In this document: positions 35,027 through 43,593 of the stretch, piece after piece
Position numbering within the stretch: the stretch's first letter is position 1
Layout: the number at the start of each line of letters is the position of its first letter
NCBI RefSeq assembly: GCF_024171925.1
Contig: NZ_JAMTCO010000003.1
Span: 62,001 to 126,000, forward strand
Source: Actinokineospora diospyrosa
Lineage (GTDB): Bacteria > Actinomycetota > Actinomycetes > Mycobacteriales > Pseudonocardiaceae
Direction: 5' to 3'
Length of the DNA: 64,000 nucleotides
Translations under genes and position numbers: made by a program
The notes under the pieces: generated by a model
Database searches by the model: none
The model's input: only the letters and a program-made list of their open reading frames with translations
What the model was told of the DNA's origin: nothing

Positions 35027-35080
35027 GTGGGCCAAGACAGCGCAGTGGGCCAAGACAGCAGAGCGGGCCAAGACAGCAGA
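35027..35080. repeat. Three tandem 18-bp repeats
   Basis: Three copies of GTGGGCCAAGACAGCAGA (one or two differences per copy) end 19 bases before the methyltransferase GTG, with a fourth partial copy (GCGGGCGGGG) merging into the ribosome site. Confidence 0.8.
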
Positions 35081-35099
35081 GCGGGCGGGGAGGACTGAC

Positions 35100-35852
35100 G
35101 TGGCCGAGATCGACCCGGATCGACCGCACCCGGCGCGGATCTACGACTACCTGCTCGGTGGCGCGTGCAACTTCGAGCCCGACCGCGCCTTCGCCGAGCA
35201 GTTCCTGCGCGTGATGCCGAGCGCGGCCGACGCGGCCCGGCTGAACCGGGCGTTCCTGCGCCGCGCGGTGCGCTACTGCGTCGACAACGGCGTCACCCAG
35301 TTCCTCGACCTCGGTTCCGGCATCCCCACGGTCGGCAACGTGCACGAGACCGCCCCCGAGGCGCGGGTCCTGTACGTCGACAACGACCCCATCGCCATCG
35401 CGCACAGCGAGATCGAACTCGCGGGCGTGACCAACGCCAGAGCCGTGCTCGGCGACCTGCGGGAGCCGGACGCGGTGCTGGCCGCCGCGGCCGAGGTGCT
35501 CGACTTCGACCGGCCGATCGGCCTGCTCATGCTGGCGGTGCTGCACTTCGTCGCCGAACCCGAGGAGCCGCTGCGGCGCTACACCGAAGCGGTGGTCCCG
35601 GGCAGCTTCGTCGCCATCACCCACGGCACCGCCGACGAGGCGCCCGACAAGCGCGAGGACGTCCTGCGCCTCTACGCCAGCAGCGGGTCACCGGCGCACC
35701 CGCGCACCCGCGCGGGGGTCGGCGCCCTCGTCGCCGGGCTGGAGGTCGTCGACCCCGGTGTCGTCTGGACCTCCCAGTGGCGCCCCGACACCCCCGCCGC
35801 CGCCGACCCGGCCGCGGCGCTGACCTACGCGGTCGTCGCCCGCAAGCCCTAG
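35100..35852 (+). CDS. SAM-dependent methyltransferase, PF04672 (DUF574) family
   Basis: 250 residues starting VAEIDPDRPHPARIYDYLLGG after GGGGAGGACTGAC. It has the same family signature as the gene at 18095-18943 (FLDLGSGIPTVGNVHET, VLYVDND), but is shorter and starts directly at the family block. The 18-bp repeats sit in its leader. Its last 165 bases are antisense to the convergent membrane-protein gene. Confidence 0.87.
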   Translation: MAEIDPDRPHPARIYDYLLGGACNFEPDRAFAEQFLRVMPSAADAARLNRAFLRRAVRYCVDNGVTQFLDLGSGIPTVGNVHETAPEARVLYVDNDPIAIAHSEIELAGVTNARAVLGDLREPDAVLAAAAEVLDFDRPIGLLMLAVLHFVAEPEEPLRRYTEAVVPGSFVAITHGTADEAPDKREDVLRLYASSGSPAHPRTRAGVGALVAGLEVVDPGVVWTSQWRPDTPAAADPAAALTYAVVARKP

Positions 35853-36992
35853 CCCCGGGCGGCCGACCCGCAGCGCCTCGGCCGTGGTCAGCGCCGCGTG
35901 CGCCTGGTCGAGCGGGGTCGTCAGCGGGGACTGGTCCACCGGCAGCCGGATCGGCACGGCCCGCGGGCCCGGCTGGGTCATCGCGAGCTCGCGGCCCAGC
36001 AGGATCGCCCGGTGCGCGGGCAGGTAGTAGCGGGCGACCCTGGCCAGCACCCGGGTGTGCTCGCGGCGCAGCCGGGCCTCCCACCGGCGCGCGCGGGTGA
36101 GCGAGCGGTCCGCGAGCCGGAGGTTGCGGTCGTTCTCCTTGCCCGCACGGGCGATCACCCGGGTGAGGGACCCTGCCCTCCTGGTCAGCGGCGAGCCGTC
36201 GAAGGCCTCCTGCTGGACGATGATCCACGGCGCGACCACGGCGCACCCGGCCAATACCAGACCGAGCGCGGTCGCCAGTCCCGCTTGATCTATTTGGGCC
36301 CCCTCGTGCCGCACGCGCAGCAGGATTGACAGCCCCGCGCAGGCACTCACCGCGAACAGCGGCACGGCCGTCCAGGTGATGACGGCGCCACCGGTGCGCG
36401 CCACCCGCCACGTCCAGAGCCTGCGGCCGAGTTCCAGCGCGAGTTTCGCCTGGATCCCCGCACCGAATAGCGAGAACGCGACGACCGTGGTCACTTCCGG
36501 CGTTGACGTCCAGTTGATGTTCAGCAGCAGCGCGAAAACCGTGAATAGCGCCACCGCGTCAACTGCCAACAACAGGTACGCGATCGCGGATATCAGCCGG
36601 CTGCGCGACTGGTGGTGCGCCGTTATCCCCGCCGACACCTCTTCATCTATGCGGCGCAGAGTCTCCGCCAGCAGCGGGCGGGCCTGCCCAGCGGTGATAG
36701 CCCAACCTTTCGCGGCGGTCGTATGGTGGGAACCGTCGAGGATTCGGGTCTTGTTCTCCGCGGCCATCGCGATCCGGCAGGAAGCGGTTGCCGCCGCGGC
36801 GGCCGTGCACGCCTTCGCGCTCCACCTACCCATACGCCGAGAACGGCGGTGGACGAGCTTGGTGGCTTTGGTCAAGCCCCGGACCTCGTGGGCCAGTTCG
36901 CCGTGTTCGGCGCCCTGGGACAAGAAGGTGGCGTTCGCCGAGACGATCGGGTGGCGTAGCCACATCGACAGTGGCAGGTGGCGGGTTCGCAT
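35688..36992 (-). CDS. Hypothetical membrane protein overlapping a convergent gene
   Basis: A 434-residue protein, GGGAGATCTGCC before the ATG. The N-terminus is basic and Ala-rich. A block of four hydrophobic spans (about residues 138-165, 168-190, 205-228 and 240-262) is followed by a basic helical C-terminus. The last 55 residues are Gly/Arg low-complexity and lie antisense to the methyltransferase gene; no earlier stop exists, so the overlap is either real or the gene has lost its stop. It starts 11 bases after the OmpA-like lipoprotein stop, so the two form a unit. The function is unknown. Confidence 0.65.
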   Translation of the reverse strand: MRTRHLPLSMWLRHPIVSANATFLSQGAEHGELAHEVRGLTKATKLVHRRSRRMGRWSAKACTAAAAATASCRIAMAAENKTRILDGSHHTTAAKGWAITAGQARPLLAETLRRIDEEVSAGITAHHQSRSRLISAIAYLLLAVDAVALFTVFALLLNINWTSTPEVTTVVAFSLFGAGIQAKLALELGRRLWTWRVARTGGAVITWTAVPLFAVSACAGLSILLRVRHEGAQIDQAGLATALGLVLAGCAVVAPWIIVQQEAFDGSPLTRRAGSLTRVIARAGKENDRNLRLADRSLTRARRWEARLRREHTRVLARVARYYLPAHRAILLGRELAMTQPGPRAVPIRLPVDQSPLTTPLDQAHAALTTAEALRVGRPGLGLAGDDRVGQRRGRVGGGGGVGAPLGGPDDTGVDDLQPGDEGADPRAGARVRR

Positions 36993-37003
36993 GGCAGATC
37001 TCC

Positions 37004-38191
37004 CTACGGGCGGGCGACAACGAGCTCGACGGACCGGTTGCGTTGCGCGGCGGCGGGGATGAGGGCGCCCGCCGCGTCGCGATCGGCTACCAGGGGGCGG
37101 TCGTACCCGAGTCCCTCGACGCTGAGAGACAAGGCAGGCACACCTTGGGCGGTCAAGCCGTCGCGGACAGCGCTAGCGCGTCGCGAACTCAACGCGCGGG
37201 CGGACTCCGGCGGGCCTACCGATGCGGTGCGGCCGATGAGGTGCACTTGTGAACCTGCAGGTAGTGCCTTTGCGACCTGTGCGAGCAGCGGCTCGGCCTC
37301 CGGTAAGAGGTCTGCGGAGTCCGGCCCGAAGAGGATGTCGCTAGGCAGCTCGACGGGACTGGCTGCTGCTGGGGTTGTGATGGCTGGAAGTTGCGGTACC
37401 GGGACGGTGGGGACTGGCGTCGTCGACTTGGGCTCACCGCCGACGACAGGCTCACTGTCTATAGAGCAGTCGCCGCCACCTGCCTGGCAGAAGCGCAACC
37501 ACATCTGGGCGAGTCGATCGCGCAGCGGCGGCGGTAGTGCTTCCTGCGGCCGGTTGACCTCGCCGATCCCGCTCAGCACCACGCGCTTGCCGCTCAGGTC
37601 CGGCACCAGCCCGTCGCGTTTCGCCTGGTCGACGACCTCGGCCGAGCCGACCCGGTCCCAGCCCAGGGCCGCGATCGCCAGCGGGCCCGAGGTCTGCAGC
37701 CCGGAGCTGATCACCACCGCCGTGCCGGGGCCCGGCGTCCTGGCGATCACGTCGAGCAGGCCTGCCAGGTCCAGCCGGGGCGCCTGGCTGGCCGCCTCGG
37801 CGAGCACCGACTCGATCCGGCGCACTTCGCCGCTGGTCAACTCGGCCCGGCGCGCGGTGTCGTGCTCGACCCGGGCACCCCGGCGCAATCGCAGTTCGCC
37901 GTCCTCGAGGACCCGCGGGCGGTCCGCCCCGCTGATCACGATCCGCAATCGGGCCCGATCGGTGCCCAGGGCGCTCGCCACCGCCGCGCGGGCCGTCGAG
38001 GTCAGTGTCGGCCGCTGCTCGGTGGCGACCGCGGTGGCCGCCAGCACCAGGGTCGTCGCGCCGCCCGGCTGCTCGGCGCCGGTGCCGCAGCCCACCGCGG
38101 CCGCGCCGATCGCGGTGATCATGATCAGCGTCTTCGCGGCTTTCGGTCGTGGTCGGTTCGTCGTCCTCCCGTGCCGTCGTCGTCCGGTCAT
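37004..38191 (-). CDS. OmpA-like lipoprotein
   Basis: 395 residues. A lipobox (AAAVGCGTG) near residue 35 marks lipid attachment. A vWA- or Rossmann-like middle (GTAVVISSGLQTSG, KRVVLSGIGEV) follows. The C-terminal domain (about 285-395, starting DILFGPDSADLLPEAEP and ending RNRSVELVVARP) is OmpA-like, the fold that binds peptidoglycan. Gram-positive actinobacteria have such OmpA-domain lipoproteins (ArfA-like), so cell-wall anchoring is likely. It is the first gene of a two-gene unit with the membrane protein. Confidence 0.8.
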   Translation of the reverse strand: MTGRRRHGRTTNRPRPKAAKTLIMITAIGAAAVGCGTGAEQPGGATTLVLAATAVATEQRPTLTSTARAAVASALGTDRARLRIVISGADRPRVLEDGELRLRRGARVEHDTARRAELTSGEVRRIESVLAEAASQAPRLDLAGLLDVIARTPGPGTAVVISSGLQTSGPLAIAALGWDRVGSAEVVDQAKRDGLVPDLSGKRVVLSGIGEVNRPQEALPPPLRDRLAQMWLRFCQAGGGDCSIDSEPVVGGEPKSTTPVPTVPVPQLPAITTPAAASPVELPSDILFGPDSADLLPEAEPLLAQVAKALPAGSQVHLIGRTASVGPPESARALSSRRASAVRDGLTAQGVPALSLSVEGLGYDRPLVADRDAAGALIPAAAQRNRSVELVVARP

Positions 38192-38286
38192 CGCGCGCTC
38201 CCCTCCCGACGGGGCCGCCCGGGCGGGCGGCTACGCAAGTTCGTCTCCAGATTCCGAGATTCAAGACCGTGGCGCAAGCCCTCCAT

Positions 38287-38307
38287 GCACTTGCAAGGAG
38301 CAAGTGC
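38287..38307. promoter_or_regulatory. Operator candidate 1 (CACTTGC palindrome)
   Basis: GCACTTGC-AAGGA-GCAAGTGC, a perfect inverted repeat. It shares the CTTGC/GCAAG half-sites with the second site 87 bases on. Confidence 0.65.
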
Positions 38308-38373
38308 GACGAAATTCAGCCACTCGCCGTCGCGTCGTACACCGTTCGGGTCACCCCCGTGTGGGTGTCTTGC

Positions 38374-38390
38374 ACTTGCATGCTGCAAGT
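38374..38390. promoter_or_regulatory. Operator candidate 2 (ACTTGCA palindrome)
   Basis: ACTTGCA-TGC-TGCAAGT, a perfect 17-base inverted repeat about 150 bases before the HTH gene. Confidence 0.65.
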
Positions 38391-38542
38391 CCGCGTGCTT
38401 CCGTCCTCAGTGGAGCGAGCCTGGTCGTGACGGGCGGAAACGGGCCATCCGCTGGTCGTGCTGAGTTCAACGAGTGGTACGGTCGAGCATCAGTCCGAAC
38501 GAGCAATCCCGTTCGGCAATTGCATGGCGCGAGGAGGCGTTG

Positions 38543-39424
38543 ATGCCGTCGCAAACGCCGCTCATCCCGCGGCGCCGCCTGGGGCAGGAACTGCGCAGGC
38601 TCCGCGAGTTGCGCGGGCTGCACCTCGAGGACGCGGCCGACCACCTGGAGTGCTCGCCGTCCAAGATCAGCAGGCTCGAGACGGGACAGGGGGTGCCCAA
38701 GGCGCGGGATGTGCGCGACTTGCTCGACCTCTACGGGGTCGGCGACCAGAAGTTGCGCGACCAGTTGCTGCGGCTGGCCGGGGACGGCCGCAGGCAGGCG
38801 TGGTGGCAGGACCTGGCGGATGTGGTGTCCACCGCGATGGACACGTTCATCTCGCTGGAGTCCGAGGCGTCCAACATCCGCTATTACGTCCAATCGACGT
38901 TTCCCGGAATGTTCCAAACGGAGGAGTACGCGCGCGAACTGTTCCGCGCGATCTACCCCCGTGATGACGACATCGAACGGGAAAAGCGGGTCCGACTGCG
39001 CCTCAAGCGCCAGGATATTCTCGTCGAGCGCGAGGACCAGCCCAGGATCGGAGTCATCCTCGACGAGGCGACGCTGCACCGCGTTGTCGGCTCGCCGAAG
39101 GTGATGGCCGACCAGTTGGCCGCGTTGCTGCAGGCGAGTGAGCGTCAAGGTGTCACCCTGCGCGTCTACCCCTTCGCGGCAGGGCCCGATATTGCCATCC
39201 AGTGCACGTTCGTGGTTTTCACGTTCGAGAGCGAGTACGACCGCAACTCGGTCCACATCGAACTCAGCGCTGGTGATCGGTGGCTCGAGCAGGAGAGCGA
39301 CATCACCCGCTACACGCGGATCTTTGATGACCTCAGCCGGAAGTGCCTCTCCGTGGAGGCGAGCCGGGACTCGATTCGTTCGATGCTGGAACACTATTCG
39401 AGCAAGGAAGAAAGACCCCGATGA
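38543..39424 (+). CDS. WhiJ-type XRE/Cro regulator with DUF5753 domain
   Basis: 293 residues from the ATG after GAGGAGGCGTTG. The Xre helix-turn-helix (about 12-66, LGQELRRLRELRGLHLEDAADHLECSPSKISRLE) is followed by a DUF5753 ligand or effector domain (about 95-285, FPGMFQTEEYARELFRA...). Such regulators pair with DUF397 proteins throughout Streptomyces and relatives and affect development and antibiotic production (WhiJ/Scr1 family). It overlaps the DUF397 gene by four bases, and the ACTTGCA sites upstream are its likely targets. Confidence 0.93.
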   Translation: MPSQTPLIPRRRLGQELRRLRELRGLHLEDAADHLECSPSKISRLETGQGVPKARDVRDLLDLYGVGDQKLRDQLLRLAGDGRRQAWWQDLADVVSTAMDTFISLESEASNIRYYVQSTFPGMFQTEEYARELFRAIYPRDDDIEREKRVRLRLKRQDILVEREDQPRIGVILDEATLHRVVGSPKVMADQLAALLQASERQGVTLRVYPFAAGPDIAIQCTFVVFTFESEYDRNSVHIELSAGDRWLEQESDITRYTRIFDDLSRKCLSVEASRDSIRSMLEHYSSKEERPR

Positions 39425-39630
39425 ACACCATTTACCAGCAGAGCAGCTTCTGTTCCACCGGTGGTTGCGTCCAGGTGGCCGTCCTCGCCGACGGCTCCAT
39501 CTCGCTGCGCGACTCCAAAGATCTGTCCATTCCCGCGCACACCTACACCGTCGAGGAGTGGGTGGCCTTCACCGCGGGGGTCAAGAACGGCGAGTTCGAT
39601 CTCGTACCTGGTGGATTGCTGGCCAGCTGA
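39421..39630 (+). CDS. DUF397 protein (partner of the WhiJ-type regulator)
   Basis: 69 residues, ATGA overlap with the regulator gene. The family pattern is present: SSFCSTGGCVQVAVLADGSISLRDSK and EEWVAFTAGVKNGEFD. In the Scr1/Scr2 and WhiJ systems such partners bind their HTH protein. Whether the pair here acts as a toxin-antitoxin or a switch is unknown. Confidence 0.92.
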   Translation: MNTIYQQSSFCSTGGCVQVAVLADGSISLRDSKDLSIPAHTYTVEEWVAFTAGVKNGEFDLVPGGLLAS

Positions 39631-39649
39631 CGTCCAGGATTTGTCCGCC

Positions 39650-39681
39650 GGACCCTCCGCGAATGCGCACGCGGGGGGTCC
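39650..39681 (+). terminator. Hairpin after DUF397
   Basis: GGACCCTCCGCG, 8-base loop, 12-base complement with one wobble, about 20 bases after the stop. The T tail is weak; it is possibly partial. Confidence 0.55.
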
Positions 39682-39840
39682 TGGCGCACCCCGTAACCTT
39701 ACGGTAACCTGGGGTGACAAGATCGCTCGGCGCCACGTGCCGGACCAGGGCAGCGGTGTCGCGGACCATTTCGCACAGCTGAGGCGCTGCCGCGCGCCCA
39801 CTGCCGGGTGCGGGGTGCCGGGTGGGGGGAGGGGGCGATC

Positions 39841-40080
39841 ATGTCGGCGACCACGCCAGCGGCGCCAACCGGATCAGCCGGGGTGGACCTGTTCGGCTCG
39901 GCACCGGGGTTCCGCCGCAGCTCGCGCTGCACCACGGGGGCCTGCGTGCTGATCCGGTTGACCGGGGGCTCGCTCGCCGTGCGCGGCAACGCGCCCGACC
40001 GCGGGCTCGACTTCCCCGCCGCCGCGGCGGCGCACCTCGTGCGCGCCATCGCCGCCGGGACCCTCAGACCGGCTGACTGA
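39841..40080 (+). CDS. Divergent DUF397-like protein
   Basis: 79 residues; GGGGAGGGGGCGATC precedes the ATG. The stretch RRSSRCTTGACVLIRLTGGSLAVRGN resembles the DUF397 pattern (S-S-x-C...G-x-C-V-x-V...D-G-x-x-x-V-R), followed by a helical end. It is less conserved than the partner upstream, and the usual D-S-K is lost. It is a probable second, diverged member beside the HTH/DUF397 pair; the assignment is inference. Confidence 0.6.
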   Translation: MSATTPAAPTGSAGVDLFGSAPGFRRSSRCTTGACVLIRLTGGSLAVRGNAPDRGLDFPAAAAAHLVRAIAAGTLRPAD

Positions 40081-40196
40081 CCCGATCGGGCACTGACCCG
40101 ATCGCGCGGCCGAACACGCGCCCCCCCGGCCAGTTCCGGGCAAAACACGAACTCGCTGTGACCAAAAGGTCCCGTGGAATCACCTCCCGTGGACGG

Positions 40197-41726
40197 ATGA
40201 TCGCCCGTCGGTGTGATTCGCTAGTCTCGGCTCCTCCACTCGGGGGGCCCGAGGTCCACGCACGCGAGGAGTACCTGGTCATCGAACAGGGTGAGTTGAT
40301 CGCCGGGCGCTATCGGCTCGAGGAGCCGGTCGGCAGCGGGGCCATGGGCGTGGTGTGGCGCGCCCGCGACGAGCGGCTGGAGCGGGTCATCGCGCTCAAG
40401 CGGCTGATCATCCGGCCCGGTCTGACCTCGGCGCAGGCCGACGAGGCCAGGCGCAGGGCGATGCGCGAGGCGCGCATCGCCGCCCGGCTGCAGCACCGCA
40501 ACGCCATCGCCATGCTCGACGTGGCCGAGCACGACGGCGACCCCTGCCTGGTGATGGAGTTCCTGCCCTCGCGCAGCCTCTCCGCGGTGCTCGCCGAGGA
40601 CGGCACGCTGCCCCCGGACCAGGTCGCCGCGATCGGCTCGCAGGTCGCCGCCGCCCTGGCCGCCGCGCACGCCGCCGGGATCGTGCACCGCGACGTCAAA
40701 CCGGGCAACATCCTGCTCGGCGACAACGGCACGGTGAAGATCACCGACTTCGGCATCTCCCGGGCCATCGACGACGGCACCGTCACCGAGACCGGCATGC
40801 TCGCGGGCACCCCCGCCTACCTGGCCCCCGAGATCGCCCGCGGCCACGACCCCAGCCAGGCCTCCGACGTGTTCTCCCTCGGCGCGACGCTCTACCACGC
40901 CGTCGAGGGCGCGCCGCCGTTCGGCCTGAACCCCAACCCGTTGGCCCTGCTGCACGCGGTGGCCTCCGGCGAGATCACCCCGCCGCGCGGCGCAGGCGCG
41001 CTCACCCCGACCCTGATGACCCTGCTGCGCGCCGAGCCGACCGACCGCCCGACGATGGACGACGCCGCGTCCGTGCTGGCGCTGCCGACCGCGCCGCTGC
41101 GGGTGCCCGCGTTCGAGCAGCGCACGGTCCCGGTCAAGCCCAACCCGATCCGCCGCCAGCCCGCCCCGCCGCGGCAGGCGCCCGCCGCCGTCCCCCCGAA
41201 CGATCCGCCGCCGGGTCCCAAGCGCGGCGTGCTCATCGCCCTGCTGCTCGGCGTGGTCGTGCTCGCCGCCGCGGTCACCCTCGTGCTGACCAGCTCGCGC
41301 ACCGGCACCCCGACCAACACGGTCACCACCTCCATCGTCACCGTCAGCCAGGACCCGCCCAGCCCGGCGCCCACCACCCCCTCGGCGGCACCGGTGGCCT
41401 CGCAGAAGATCACCGACTTCTCCTCGGCCGGGCGCGCGGTCATCGCCTACTACGGCAGCGACAGCGCGCCGCAGGCCCGCTGGGAGATGCTCGGCCCCAA
41501 CGGCAAGGCGGTCTTCGGCGACTACGCCGGGTTCGAGCGGCACTGGGGCCAGTTCCAGTACATCTCCTCCCGCAACGCCAACGGGGTGACCTCCAACCAG
41601 GACGGGTCGGTCAACGTGCCGGTCGACGTCACGGTGAAGGGCGCCGCGGGCGAGGTCGCCGGGAAGCGGACGGTGAAGGTCGTGCTCGTGGGTGGTAAGT
41701 ACCTCATCGACTCCGACTCGCGCTGA
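40197..41726 (+). CDS. Membrane Ser/Thr protein kinase
   Basis: 509 residues from the ATG at 40197; the true start is uncertain (GTG 40158, CTG 40275 after GAGGAG, TTG 40296), because the kinase family usually begins at LIAGRYRL, here residue 34. Kinase motifs are complete: GSGAMG, Lys68 (ALKRL), HRDVKPGN (Asp166), DFG (Asp184), APE. A Pro-rich linker, a membrane span near residue 345 and an extracellular C-terminal domain of unknown fold (about 400-509) follow; there are no PASTA domains. It lies directly after the DUF397 genes on the same strand, possibly one cluster. Confidence 0.9.
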   Translation: MIARRCDSLVSAPPLGGPEVHAREEYLVIEQGELIAGRYRLEEPVGSGAMGVVWRARDERLERVIALKRLIIRPGLTSAQADEARRRAMREARIAARLQHRNAIAMLDVAEHDGDPCLVMEFLPSRSLSAVLAEDGTLPPDQVAAIGSQVAAALAAAHAAGIVHRDVKPGNILLGDNGTVKITDFGISRAIDDGTVTETGMLAGTPAYLAPEIARGHDPSQASDVFSLGATLYHAVEGAPPFGLNPNPLALLHAVASGEITPPRGAGALTPTLMTLLRAEPTDRPTMDDAASVLALPTAPLRVPAFEQRTVPVKPNPIRRQPAPPRQAPAAVPPNDPPPGPKRGVLIALLLGVVVLAAAVTLVLTSSRTGTPTNTVTTSIVTVSQDPPSPAPTTPSAAPVASQKITDFSSAGRAVIAYYGSDSAPQARWEMLGPNGKAVFGDYAGFERHWGQFQYISSRNANGVTSNQDGSVNVPVDVTVKGAAGEVAGKRTVKVVLVGGKYLIDSDSR

Positions 41727-41804
41727 GGTCCACCTGGGACTGATTGCGCGAGCCGGTCACCAGTGGCAGCGTTCGCCGCAGCCAGAGCCGAAGGAGGCGC
41801 GGCC

Positions 41805-43154
41805 GTGCCGCTGATGCCCGTGACCGAGTCGATGTTCCTGCTCGGCGAGTCCCGCGAGCACCCGCTGCACGTCGGCGGCCTGCAGCTGTTCTCGCTCCCG
41901 GAGGGCGCCGGGCCGGACTACGTCGGTGAGCTGCACCGCGCGCTGCTGGCGACCACCGACATCAACCCGCTGCTGCGCAGGCGCCCGCGCGGCCCGGTCA
42001 GCACCGTCGGCCAGTGGGTGTGGACCGACGATGCCCGGCTCGACCTCGAGTACCACGTGCGGCTCTCCGCGCTGCCCACCCCCGGCCGGGTCCGCGAACT
42101 GCTGGAACTGGTGTCGCGGCTGCACGGCTCGCTGCTCGACCGGCACCGCCCGCTGTGGGAGGCGCACCTGGTCGAAGGCTTGCGGGACAACAGGTTCGCC
42201 CTCTACACGAAGGTCCACCACGCCCTGCTCGACGGCGTGTCCGCGCTGCGGCTGCTGCAGCGCTCGCTGAGCACCGACCCCGCGGTGCGCGACCCCCGCC
42301 CGCCGTGGGCCGCCCGCGACACCGAACCCGCCCCGCGTCCGCGCGGCGCGGGCGTCGGCGCGGTGCTGCGCGACCTGGCGGGCCTGGGCCCGGCGTTCGC
42401 CCGCTACGCCAACGAGGTCTTCCGCGCCCAGACCGCGACGCTGCCCTTCGCCGCCCCGCGCTCGATCCTCAACGTCCCCATCACCGGTGCCCGCCGCTTC
42501 GCCGCCCAGGGCTGGCCGCTCGCGCGCGTCCGGGCCGTCGGCGACGCGACGGGGTCGACGGTCAACGACGTCATGCTGGCGATGTGCGCCGGGGCGCTGC
42601 GCCGGTACCTGCTGGAACTCGACGCCCTGCCCGAGCGCCCCCTCGTCGCCGCCGTCCCGATGTCACTGCGCTCGGACGACTCCACCGGCGGCAACGCGCT
42701 CGGCATGATCCTGTGCACCCTCGCCACCGACCGCGCGGACCCGGCCGAGCGCCTGGCCGCCATCGCCGACTCCACCCGCCGCGGCAAGGACGTCTACCGG
42801 GGGATGAGCCAACTGCAGGTCACCGCCCTGAGCGCGATCCCGTTCGCCCCGCTGGCCCTGGGCCTGCTGCCCGGCGCCGTGCGGCTCACCCCACCCGCGT
42901 TCAACCTGATGATCAGCAACGTCCCCGGCCCGGCGGCCCCCCTCTACTGGAACGGCGCCCGCATGCTCGGCGTCTACCCGGTCTCGATCCCGTACGAGGG
43001 CCAGGCGCTCAACATCACGGTCACCAGCTACAACGGCTCCCTGGAGTTCGGCCTCACCGGCTGCCGCCGCACCGTCCCGCACCTGCAGCGCCTGCTCACC
43101 CACCTCGACACCGAACTGGCGGCACTGGAGAGCAGCACCTCCGACCACGGCTGA
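41805..43154 (+). CDS. Wax ester synthase/diacylglycerol acyltransferase (WS/DGAT)
   Basis: 449 residues from the GTG at 41805, seven bases after AAGGAGG (an earlier GTG at 41763 has no site). The catalytic HHALLDG motif near residue 130 (HHxxxDG) and the C-terminal DUF1298 half (LMISNVPGPAAPLYWNG) mark the bacterial WS/DGAT family, which esterifies diacylglycerol or fatty alcohols with acyl-CoA to make storage lipid. It is an isolated gene with a strong terminator downstream. Confidence 0.93.
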   Translation: MPLMPVTESMFLLGESREHPLHVGGLQLFSLPEGAGPDYVGELHRALLATTDINPLLRRRPRGPVSTVGQWVWTDDARLDLEYHVRLSALPTPGRVRELLELVSRLHGSLLDRHRPLWEAHLVEGLRDNRFALYTKVHHALLDGVSALRLLQRSLSTDPAVRDPRPPWAARDTEPAPRPRGAGVGAVLRDLAGLGPAFARYANEVFRAQTATLPFAAPRSILNVPITGARRFAAQGWPLARVRAVGDATGSTVNDVMLAMCAGALRRYLLELDALPERPLVAAVPMSLRSDDSTGGNALGMILCTLATDRADPAERLAAIADSTRRGKDVYRGMSQLQVTALSAIPFAPLALGLLPGAVRLTPPAFNLMISNVPGPAAPLYWNGARMLGVYPVSIPYEGQALNITVTSYNGSLEFGLTGCRRTVPHLQRLLTHLDTELAALESSTSDHG

Positions 43155-43236
43155 GGCCCTGCTGCCCGGCGTTCTCCGCGCGACGTGGTGGCCACGGGGA
43201 GCTCGTCCGGGCGGCGTACCGGGCCCGGACACGGCT

Positions 43237-43268
43237 GAGGCCCCGCGATCTCGGGTTCGCGGGGCCTC
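43237..43268. terminator. Bidirectional terminator
   Basis: GAGGCCCCGCGA, 8-base loop, exact 12-base complement between convergent WS/DGAT and DUF5302 genes. Confidence 0.8.
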
Positions 43269-43286
43269 AGGTCGACTGTCGGGGGA

Positions 43287-43523
43287 TCAGCCGCTCTTGC
43301 GGCGGAACTGGCGCTTGCTCCCCGCGCGGCCGTGCGCGTCGTGGACCTTGGAGCCCGCGGTGGCGTGGCCTTCGCCGGACTTGCTCAGGGCCTGCTTGCG
43401 GGCGAGGGCCTCGCGGAAGCGGGCCTTCACGTCGCCGCTGTCGGCGGTGTCCGCGGCGGCGGGGTCCGAGCCAGGGGCGTCCTCGCCAGGGGGGTCCTCG
43501 GTCTGGCGGGGCTGTTCGGACAT
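43287..43523 (-). CDS. DUF5302 protein
   Basis: 78 residues from the ATG at 43523 (GGAGGTCAGCACC upstream; the frame opens at 43538). An acidic, disordered N-terminus is followed by the conserved end FREALARKQ...[18 protein letters not shown] typical of DUF5302, a small actinobacterial family of unknown function. The C-terminus is very basic and may bind nucleic acid. Confidence 0.8.
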   Translation of the reverse strand: MSEQPRQTEDPPGEDAPGSDPAAADTADSGDVKARFREALARKQALSKSGEGHATAGSKVHDAHGRAGSKRQFRRKSG

Positions 43524-43593
43524 GGTGCTGACCTCCACGGCGAATCGAGTGGTGGTCCCAGCCTCGCACGTGCGCGGCCAGGGGACGAATCGA

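Larger units (their letters stand above)
38192..38542. other. 351-base divergent regulatory region
   Basis: It lies between the OmpA-like lipoprotein (minus) and the HTH gene (plus), so it holds promoters for both. Two related palindromes with ACTTGCA-type half-sites lie at 38287-38307 and 38374-38390. Confidence 0.7.
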
